A stretch of DNA of 9,700 nt, from assembly GCA_003135995.1 (NCBI GenBank), contig PNBM01000134.1, positions 7,111 to 16,810 on the forward strand, written 5' to 3'. Under the pieces are notes generated by a model that did not search any database, had not been told where the DNA came from, and saw only the letters and a list, made by a program, of their open reading frames with translations. The stretch is from Ignavibacteriota bacterium (GTDB lineage Bacteria > Bacteroidota > Ignavibacteria > Tepidaquicellales > Tepidaquicellaceae). Positions 1-7,093 of the stretch are shown here, piece by piece. The position numbers and the translations under genes were made by a program. Position 1 is the stretch's first letter. Every line of letters starts with the position of its first letter.

Positions 1-21
1 CTCTTGTTTTTCCAACCCTTT

Positions 22-66
22 GTTCCCAAATGCCTGCCCCGACTTGTCGGGGTCCACTTTAGGAAC
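22..66. repeat. Two-tier imperfect palindrome downstream of the S8 protease gene
   Basis: Outer arms GTTCCCAAA (22-30) and TTTAGGAAC (58-66) pair at 8 of 9 positions. Inside them CCCCGAC (37-43) and GTCGGGG (46-52) are exact inverted repeats separated by TT. The GC-rich core stands out from the AT-rich surroundings. The element starts 27 bp beyond the stop codon of the minus-strand protease. It could act as a transcript 3'-end hairpin, but no T-run follows it on the minus strand, so it is not a canonical intrinsic terminator. A dispersed intergenic repeat of the REP or small-MITE kind is the more likely reading, although copy number cannot be seen from one window. Positions 1-21 show nothing recognisable. 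Confidence 0.6.
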
Positions 67-92
67 GCAAGTAATTTTAATGACGAATCCCA

Positions 93-3000
93 TTACTTTA
101 TCACCATAAATTTTCCGACTTTTTCGGGGACTGAGTTGCCGTTGGAGTCTTTGCCTTCAGCCCGGTATATATAAATGCCTGTCGGAATATCGCCGCCGCG
201 ATTGGTCTTCAAATCCCACTGTACTCCCCCATTGTTGCTGCTCGTTTCGACAGAAGCGATATATACTCCCGTTAAATCGTAAATGTAAATAATTGTGCTC
301 TTAGTTAAATTCGCAAACGTTACAAAATTTTGATTAGAATTCTTACTGTAAGGATTCGGATAAACAACAACATCATTTAAATTTTCTTTTACAAACGATA
401 ATCCGAAACTGCTTCCTGCACCGCTCACAATTTTAATTCCATTGAATGACATTACATTATATACATGCAAATAATAATTTCTTCCGCTCGCGCCTACCGT
501 TCCGCTTCCGGATAGATTGAGGTAAATTATGTTTTTAGAAATTAAATCCAAATCAACCGATGCTACTTTTAATGCAAATGGTTCAAATGTATAATTATTT
601 ATGTTCGTTGCACTTGTTGAATCCACATTTAAATTAAATTCAACTTTTAATTTATTCTTATCAGCTAGAGTTACATTTTTTATGTAAAAAGAACCCGTGT
701 CGGTTTGATTTACAACTAACGATATTGAATTCGAATCAACAGGTGAGCCGTAAAAATCTTTTAATGCATTGGTTTTCAAAGTATAATTTCCGTTTGGAAT
801 TCTGCCTCCGTACGATACAAAATATTCAAATGGAGATTTCAATCCTATGTTAACCGGATTGCCAAGATTAGGTATTACAATTGAATTCATCTGCGGAATA
901 ATGAGATTAAGCTTTTGAGAAAATCCGATTGTAATAAATCCATTTCCGGAATATACTGCATTGATGAGTTTCGATTTATTGTGTACGAATACTGTAACCG
1001 CGTTTGTGAGTTTGCTTTCCCTGAAGCTATTGTTTGTATCGATGGAACTAATTTTATAAAAATAATTTTTTTTGTTTATAACATTATTATCAAAATAATT
1101 ATTTGAAAATGCTGAATCATAAAGTAAATAATTTTGAAGTGAATCGTTATCAGCCCTGTAAATCCTGTAATAATCAGCATTGGCGACCGCATAGAAACTA
1201 ATCTGTACTTTGTTTGAATCGAGACTGTAAGCCGATAAATTCAAGGGTGTTGCGGGTCCCGTGAAAGGAATATCTTTTTCAAAAAATACGAGCGAATCCT
1301 GCATTGTGTTAATTCCGATTTCATTTATGCCGTTGTTATCGAAATCATAAACAATCTGATTCACTGAATTGATGTTTGTTTTATAAAATATAGTTTCGAA
1401 TTTCTGTGATGAGTTATTAAATTTCATAATATAAAAGCTCTGACCGCAATTAATTAATATTTCATCTTTATTGTCATTATCTATTTTCCCTGATTGCGTT
1501 GAAACCTCAGAATTCGGGATATAATTATAAATATCCACTCTATCAAGAATTGAATATTGATTAATGCCTGTAGCTTTATAAACATAAAGGCTGTAATACT
1601 GCACCAAATCTGTTGAATTGCTTATCGTGCCGATTGCAAATTCTTTTTTCCCATCGCCGTCAAAATCTCCGCTTACGATGTTATCGCCTTTTAAAGTTCT
1701 GTCGAGGCTATCCGTGAACACACGCACAAAATTATTTGAAGTAGTATTTTTATAAATATTCAATCCGAGTTTCTGAATATTACTTCCTGTACCCGAAAAA
1801 TAAGTATCTATGAAAAATATTTCTGTTTTGCCGTCGCTGTCAAAATCTTCCACTAAAACATTTTGTGAATTCGCCTGCGAAGTTGATGTTGAATACGGGA
1901 GATTCGCAATTTCTGTAAAATTATTATTCGTGTTCTGGAGAATTCTTAATCCCGTTTTACCAAAACCGAGAACTTCTTTTTTGTTATCACTATTAACATC
2001 CGCAAAACGTGCAGACCAGAAATTATCATTGCCCTCGTCGCTGAATATTTTAATTGTGGGAAGCTGTCCTGTTGCGGGCGCTTCGTATATATCGCCGTTC
2101 CTACCGGTAGATGTTAACAAATCATATTTTCCTGTTCCGTTCAAATCGGCTAAATCACGAGCAACCGTATAATCACCCCAGTTATCATTTGATATCTTTG
2201 AAAATGTTCCGCCGGAAAATTCATATACATTCAATCGTAAATTATTTTTTATATCATTCAGAAATAAATCTTTTTTTCCTGTGTTATGGATATCTATGAC
2301 TGTATTGCAAATCTGGTTTGATGTAAGAGAATAATTTTTGCTCGGATAACCGTAAAGATTAAACTGACTCTGAGTTATGAAATGAAAAGAAGTGTCGTTA
2401 AGGTCGGTTGTCTTTCCATTTAAACCCTGAGCTTCAATATAATATTCATAATCAGTTTGTGGAATCAATTCGGCACTTCTCAGCAAAGCGAAATGGTCAA
2501 ATGAAACAAAACCCACGTTATGGGATTCAGCATCGGCATAAATAAAATTATATGGCTCGTTAACGTTTTTTCGTTTATAAAATACTTTTGCAGAAGTTTT
2601 CTTATCTGTTGAAAATAATATAAGACGTGAAAAATTATCTTTGTCGATTAAATCTCCGTTTGAATAATTAATAATATTCGGAGCAACTTTATCTTTGTAT
2701 ATTATCATTCTGTGCTCAATTGTCCTCCCGTTAATTGTATTCATCGCCAACCGCAGTGTGTAAGCAGTATCCGGAAGATTCGTCAGATCGAGATGGCATA
2801 CTGTATCTTTAATGACCTGTGATGATATATTTGAAAGAATCGGAATAAAATTTTGAGGATTCTCACCGATACCATAAAATACAGAATATGAACTGAACAA
2901 CGGAGAAGCGGCAGTTAGATAAACGGGAATAATATTAGAAACAGTTGAGAAATCCTGAAACGGATAATAAATTCTTACAACCGAAGGATTGTTCAGATTA

Positions 3001-4334
3001 TTCAGGGCATTAAATGCATTTACTCTCCCGGAGGAATAATTATGGTCCCATCCGATTTGACCTGGGAAAAGATCAGTAGAAGATGTAAGAATTCCCCGAA
3101 TCTCCTCATTCTTAAGATTACTGTTTTTAGAAATCAACAATGCGGAAATTGCAGAAACAATCGGAGCGGAAAATGATGTTCCGCTTATGTGAGCATAATT
3201 ATTTCCATACTGACTTTCACCTTTTCCTAAAATTGAAGTTGTTAATATGTTTGAGCCCGGAGCGTAGATATCCACCGTTTCACCGTAAGATGAAAATGAA
3301 GCTCTTCGGTCAAGTTCATCAGAAGCACCGACTGATATTACCTCGTCGAATGCAGAAGGATAATGAAGCACGTCTGTTGCATCATTGCCGGCAGAACAAA
3401 TGATTGTTATGTTTTTAGAATATGCATATTTTATTACATCACGAATAAGTCCGCTGTAAATATAATCCCCGAAACTAAAATTAAACACTTTCGCGTTCAT
3501 CATAATGCCGTATAATATCGCAGAAGCAACGACATCATCAAAACCGTTTCCCTGGTAATCGAATGCTTTTAAAACAAGAACTTTGCAGGATGGTGCGACG
3601 GATGCAATACCAATCCCGTTATTAAAACCTGCACAAATAACACCCGTAACGGAAGTCCCGTGTGAAAAGTTATTATCATCAGTCGGGTCATTATTATTTG
3701 AAACAAAATTCCATCCTCTCCAGTCATCTACAAATCCGTTGCCGTCATCATCAATTCCGTTATTTGGATTTTCATTATAATTTATTTTAAAACAATTTTT
3801 CAAATCGGGGTGGTCGAAATCAAGTCCGGAATCAACAACGCCAATAATTACAGTCGAATCTCCTGTTGTAATATTCCAGGCAGATTCCATCAATATTTTT
3901 TGTAAATAATATTGCTCGCTGTAATAAGGATCGTTCGGAGTTATATTATTATTTACAATAGAATTAAGACTTATTTTATTATTTATATGTATATAGTCAA
4001 CGAACTCATTTTTGGAAAAGCTTTTCAAAGCCGGGCTTAAATTAGCAGAATTTATTTCGGCGGTATAGATTTTATCGAATCCAAAAGTATTTATATCTTC
4101 CTGTTTAATTTTATTAAGGAATCTTGAGAAAAGCAGTTTTGAGTTATCAATTCCATATTGCCGGGAAAGCTTTGCTATACTTGTGTTCCCGGTCTTTGTT
4201 AAATTTGATTTGTAATTATTTAATATCTCCGGCGGCGTGTTTGATTTAAATTTAATAATAATTTTCTGGGATTGAGAATAAACTAATCCTGTGTATAAAA
4301 CCGTCAATATTAAAATTGTAAATAATTTTTTCAT
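93..4334 (-). CDS. Secreted multidomain S8 (subtilisin-like) serine protease with FG-GAP array and T9SS sorting domain
   Basis: This 1413-residue protein is predicted to be an exported endoprotease. Residues 1-20 form a signal peptide (MKK, hydrophobic core, cleavage before QSQ). Residues 22-135 resemble a propeptide. The S8 domain spans about 136-447, with Asp168 (VVDSGLD), His225 (SHGTS), oxyanion Asn317 (SAGND) and Ser387 (GTSFSAP), so the triad is complete. An acidic insert at 192-205 (GIDDDGNGFVDD) is typical of Bacteroidota subtilases and may bind calcium. Ig/FN3-like segments cover about 450-655. Seven Asp-rich FG-GAP/VCBS-like loops follow at 681, 730, 779, 830, 890, 950 and 997. An FN3 domain lies at about 1027-1115, and two Ig-like domains, the second SbsA-like, at about 1120-1315. 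The T9SS type A sorting domain (VVVYPNPYS to GKFMVIK) occupies about 1321-1413. The ATG starts directly before the signal peptide, and no Shine-Dalgarno sequence is evident. The family call is firm; the substrate is unknown. Confidence 0.95.
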   Translation of the reverse strand: MKKLFTILILTVLYTGLVYSQSQKIIIKFKSNTPPEILNNYKSNLTKTGNTSIAKLSRQYGIDNSKLLFSRFLNKIKQEDINTFGFDKIYTAEINSANLSPALKSFSKNEFVDYIHINNKISLNSIVNNNITPNDPYYSEQYYLQKILMESAWNITTGDSTVIIGVVDSGLDFDHPDLKNCFKINYNENPNNGIDDDGNGFVDDWRGWNFVSNNNDPTDDNNFSHGTSVTGVICAGFNNGIGIASVAPSCKVLVLKAFDYQGNGFDDVVASAILYGIMMNAKVFNFSFGDYIYSGLIRDVIKYAYSKNITIICSAGNDATDVLHYPSAFDEVISVGASDELDRRASFSSYGETVDIYAPGSNILTTSILGKGESQYGNNYAHISGTSFSAPIVSAISALLISKNSNLKNEEIRGILTSSTDLFPGQIGWDHNYSSGRVNAFNALNNLNNPSVVRIYYPFQDFSTVSNIIPVYLTAASPLFSSYSVFYGIGENPQNFIPILSNISSQVIKDTVCHLDLTNLPDTAYTLRLAMNTINGRTIEHRMIIYKDKVAPNIINYSNGDLIDKDNFSRLILFSTDKKTSAKVFYKRKNVNEPYNFIYADAESHNVGFVSFDHFALLRSAELIPQTDYEYYIEAQGLNGKTTDLNDTSFHFITQSQFNLYGYPSKNYSLTSNQICNTVIDIHNTGKKDLFLNDIKNNLRLNVYEFSGGTFSKISNDNWGDYTVARDLADLNGTGKYDLLTSTGRNGDIYEAPATGQLPTIKIFSDEGNDNFWSARFADVNSDNKKEVLGFGKTGLRILQNTNNNFTEIANLPYSTSTSQANSQNVLVEDFDSDGKTEIFFIDTYFSGTGSNIQKLGLNIYKNTTSNNFVRVFTDSLDRTLKGDNIVSGDFDGDGKKEFAIGTISNSTDLVQYYSLYVYKATGINQYSILDRVDIYNYIPNSEVSTQSGKIDNDNKDEILINCGQSFYIMKFNNSSQKFETIFYKTNINSVNQIVYDFDNNGINEIGINTMQDSLVFFEKDIPFTGPATPLNLSAYSLDSNKVQISFYAVANADYYRIYRADNDSLQNYLLYDSAFSNNYFDNNVINKKNYFYKISSIDTNNSFRESKLTNAVTVFVHNKSKLINAVYSGNGFITIGFSQKLNLIIPQMNSIVIPNLGNPVNIGLKSPFEYFVSYGGRIPNGNYTLKTNALKDFYGSPVDSNSISLVVNQTDTGSFYIKNVTLADKNKLKVEFNLNVDSTSATNINNYTFEPFALKVASVDLDLISKNIIYLNLSGSGTVGASGRNYYLHVYNVMSFNGIKIVSGAGSSFGLSFVKENLNDVVVYPNPYSKNSNQNFVTFANLTKSTIIYIYDLTGVYIASVETSSNNGGVQWDLKTNRGGDIPTGIYIYRAEGKDSNGNSVPEKVGKFMVIK

Positions 4335-4443
4335 ATAATGCTATAAATATGACAGCTCAAATCTTTTTGAATTAATATTCAATTAATAACAATATTAATA
4401 GACTAAACATGTTTTTTAATTCTTTATTCTTAATTTATAATTC

Positions 4444-6285
4444 TTAATTATCATAAAATTCTTTATAATCCACTTTTTTAACTTCTTTTAAAATCCAGTT
4501 ATCCCTGTCAAATAAAACGTTTTTAATATTTCCTCGTACAGGTTGTTCGAACTGTTGTCTTTTTTTAAGATTGTAAAATTTTAATTCCTGCTCGCCATCA
4601 TCAGTTACAACTGTTATCCTTATTGGCATTTTATAAACGTCATAGTCTGATTGTTTTTGCTCCACATTAATTCTTAAAGTATGCACTTCGGAATTTTTAT
4701 CTCCCATAAAATCATCGACCTTGTAAGAATATTCATACGACGGTCTTCCTGTACCTTTAAAAATCCATTCGTCAAAAAACGCAGATAAATCAAGTCCGGA
4801 TACTTCTTCACACACAGCTTTAAACTGGGAAGTGTTTGCATTCTTATATTTATACTTATCATAATAAGTGCTGAGGATTTTAAAAAACACACTATCTCCA
4901 GTAACACCTCTTAACATATGAAGACACCAGGCACCTTTCTGATACACAACCGAACTGAAAATAAATCCCGAAGGATTATAAACGGTTCCCCTGAAAAGTC
5001 CAAAATCTTTATAACTCATTTCTGTCTTTAATATCTGCTTGCCTTTCAAATGTTCATCCCATAGCACTTCTCCGTAAGATGCGAATCCTTCATTAAGCCA
5101 GATATCTTTCCATGATTCAGGTGACACAGCATCTCCGAACCACTGATGTACGAGTTCGTGAGCAACAATAGATTCATTTGAACCATTACCCGTAACAAGA
5201 GTATATCCCATACTTGTGAGAGTCTGGTGTTCCATTGCGCCTCCTCTCCAGCCAAACATTGCCATTCCGTATTTTTCGTTTATAAATGGATATTCGCCGA
5301 ACAACGTTGCAAAAGTATGAATCATTTCAGGAGTCTTTATCCAATCCTTTTTTGCAGCCTTTGTATATTTGGGATATGAAAAATATTCCAATGGCATTTT
5401 TTTACTTGTATCGAGTGCAACATAAACCGTATCCCACCTGTCATATTTTGCGACTGTAAAAGATACGAGATATGATGATATCGGATAGTTTGAAACCCAA
5501 TCGAATATTTTATCTCCTTTCTCTGATGTAGTAACATCTTTCAGAATTCCACTCGAAGCCGCCATGTAATCAGGCGGTACAGTAATTCTTGTTTCGGCAA
5601 GAAATTTATCTGTCAGGATATCCTTGCATGGCCACCAGGCAGGGGCAAAGCTCGGTTCGCTTAAAGTATATACTACTTCGTTATCATCAATTTTTTTTGA
5701 AGAGAATGAATCGAATCCGTTATCTTTAGGTTTGCCTTCATAATTTATTTCGATTGTAAAATCCTGTTTATTTGTTAATTTTCCTTTAGAATTAATTACA
5801 AGATAATTTTTATAATATGATTGTTCAATTTTACTGTCGCGTGGAGAAGAGAAATTAGCACCCTGATAAAATTCGGCTTCGATGTTGTCAATTTTCACAT
5901 AATTAACTTTCAAATTGGAATACAGATTTAGATAAATCTGGTTCAACGTATCGGACAAATCCTGAGAGGTAATATAAACAGTTCCATAAAGTTTTTCATC
6001 ATTGAAATCATACGAAAGGTCAAGTTTACATTTTTGAACATCGAACTGATTTTGCATAGCAATGATTCTCGGGTCATCTTCTCTTTCAGGGTCACCGTAT
6101 TTCAATTGAATATATTTATCGGCAAGCAGGTGTACAATTTTTTTGAGATTTTGTTTTGTAACTTTTGCCCTGATAGTACTAACAGTAAAAGAGCAGGAAA
6201 TAATAATAAGTATATACACAAATATAATAATAAGAAAAGGCGACGTTTTTTTCATAAATTTAATAAATTTATTTTGGTTGTTCAT
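4444..6285 (-). CDS. M1 family metallo-aminopeptidase, predicted lipoprotein
   Basis: This 613-residue zinc aminopeptidase would remove N-terminal residues from peptides at the cell envelope. The zinc site is HELVH (His376, catalytic Glu377, His380) with the third ligand Glu399 in NEGFASY. Tyr448 (VVYQKG) fits the transition-state tyrosine. The exopeptidase motif reads GAMEH (349-353) where GAMEN is usual. The N-terminal beta domain spans about 80-290, the thermolysin-like catalytic domain about 300-510, and a short beta domain runs to the end. There is no long helical C-terminal domain, so the protein is much shorter than PepN (about 870 residues). Hydrophobic residues 17-30 end in IIS-Cys31, a good lipobox. 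An in-frame Met11 would give a more standard signal peptide, but the first ATG has GGGAT a few bases upstream and Met11 has nothing similar, so the longer form is kept. A 109-bp gap separates it from the downstream protease gene. Confidence 0.93.
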   Translation of the reverse strand: MNNQNKFIKFMKKTSPFLIIIFVYILIIISCSFTVSTIRAKVTKQNLKKIVHLLADKYIQLKYGDPEREDDPRIIAMQNQFDVQKCKLDLSYDFNDEKLYGTVYITSQDLSDTLNQIYLNLYSNLKVNYVKIDNIEAEFYQGANFSSPRDSKIEQSYYKNYLVINSKGKLTNKQDFTIEINYEGKPKDNGFDSFSSKKIDDNEVVYTLSEPSFAPAWWPCKDILTDKFLAETRITVPPDYMAASSGILKDVTTSEKGDKIFDWVSNYPISSYLVSFTVAKYDRWDTVYVALDTSKKMPLEYFSYPKYTKAAKKDWIKTPEMIHTFATLFGEYPFINEKYGMAMFGWRGGAMEHQTLTSMGYTLVTGNGSNESIVAHELVHQWFGDAVSPESWKDIWLNEGFASYGEVLWDEHLKGKQILKTEMSYKDFGLFRGTVYNPSGFIFSSVVYQKGAWCLHMLRGVTGDSVFFKILSTYYDKYKYKNANTSQFKAVCEEVSGLDLSAFFDEWIFKGTGRPSYEYSYKVDDFMGDKNSEVHTLRINVEQKQSDYDVYKMPIRITVVTDDGEQELKFYNLKKRQQFEQPVRGNIKNVLFDRDNWILKEVKKVDYKEFYDN

Positions 6286-6404
6286 AATTTATCCCGAATC
6301 AAGAAAACCTTTATTATCATAAAAATATATTAACGTATATTAAATAAAAATGGAATTTCTTTAAATGCTATAAATAGTTAAGTTTACTTAAATCAATCAG
6401 CCAA
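6286..6404. promoter_or_regulatory. Divergent intergenic region with likely promoters for the aminopeptidase and the lipoprotein
   Basis: The 119 bp between divergently oriented starts must carry the 5' signals of both genes. On the plus strand, TAAGTTTA (6379-6386) matches the Bacteroidota -7 consensus TAnnTTTG at all but the last base, 18 bp before the lipoprotein ATG, but no clear -33 TTG precedes it. A direct repeat TATATTAA occurs at 6326-6333 and 6336-6343, exactly 10 bp apart and so on one helix face. The 13-mer AATGCTATAAATA (6364-6376) recurs at 4337-4349 beside the protease start. Individual sites are weak; the regional assignment rests on gene orientation. Confidence 0.4.
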
Positions 6405-7088
6405 ATGAATAAATCATTACTTTTCTTTATATTGTTTCTTAATTTTTTCGCTTTCACATTTTCTTCCTGCATAAATATCGAACGCGATATTAAAATAAAC
6501 AAAGATGGCTCCGGAACAGAAAAAATTAGTATGAATTTAGGGAAAGAATACTTTGATTATCTGTATAGTCTTATACCGGGAAAAACAGGGAATTTCAGAT
6601 TTGTCTTAGATTCTTTGTACAAAAGCGATTTTTTGACAGATATGGTAAAAAAAGATTATTCGGAAAAAGAAGGAGTGAATTTTATTGATGCAAAATCCGA
6701 ACTTGAAAATGATTCATCCCTGACGACAATTATAGAATACAAATTTGACAATGTTAAATACATTGATAATTCTCTCAAACCTATTGGTGATAAATCCGGT
6801 ACAGACTCTAAAAAAACTAAGACAGAAGTATTTTTTAAGGAGGAGGGCAGCAAAGTAATTTTTAGGTATAATTTCATCCGGAATAAAAATATCGATTCAA
6901 CTTACAATATTGATTTATCTGATTATTTTAAGAACGATAAAATAACGGTTAATATTGAATTTCCTTATGATGTAATCACTTCGAATGCAAATTATACCGA
7001 CGGAAGAAAATTAACATGGGAAATACCGATTAATTATTTTTTGGAAAAAAATAAAAAATTCAGTCTTAAGGCTGAGATGAAAAAGTAA
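6405..7088 (+). CDS. LppM-like lipoprotein of unknown function
   Basis: This 227-residue protein has a very hydrophobic N-terminus (residues 4-19, rich in Phe and Leu) ending in FSS-Cys22. That reads as a lipoprotein signal peptide, with Phe at the -3 position rather than the usual Leu. Right after the cysteine comes DIKINKDGSGTEKISMNL (28-45). Near the end is a strand-rich stretch (180-225) with IEFPYDVITSNA and LTWEIPI. This pattern, a polar strand with a GSG turn followed by a late 'fP..v..sNa....W' block, resembles the LppM/DUF3153-type domain, but the resemblance is judged by eye. There is no C-terminal membrane helix and no T9SS domain, so a soluble domain tethered to the envelope is expected. 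The gene is transcribed alone, divergent from the aminopeptidase and convergent with the amidohydrolase only 5 bp away. Its function is not known. Confidence 0.85.
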   Translation: MNKSLLFFILFLNFFAFTFSSCINIERDIKINKDGSGTEKISMNLGKEYFDYLYSLIPGKTGNFRFVLDSLYKSDFLTDMVKKDYSEKEGVNFIDAKSELENDSSLTTIIEYKFDNVKYIDNSLKPIGDKSGTDSKKTKTEVFFKEEGSKVIFRYNFIRNKNIDSTYNIDLSDYFKNDKITVNIEFPYDVITSNANYTDGRKLTWEIPINYFLEKNKKFSLKAEMKK

Positions 7089-7093
7089 TTACA

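Noticed and set aside
22..66. Intrinsic terminator for the protease gene
   Set aside because: The stem is strong but there is no T-run after it on the minus strand, so it is listed as a repeat instead.
1810..2172. Plus-strand open frame of 120 codons
   Set aside because: It is antisense to the FG-GAP repeats of the protease, has no recognisable domain, and is explained by the codon pattern of the opposite strand.
6253..6255. Met11 as the true start of the aminopeptidase
   Set aside because: It would give a neater lipoprotein signal peptide, but the first ATG has a GGGAT upstream and the longer form still works; left open but not preferred.
6034..6333. Plus-strand open frame running through the start of the aminopeptidase
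   Set aside because: It is antisense to the signal peptide and N-terminal domain of a well supported gene and ends in Lys/Ile-rich low-complexity sequence.
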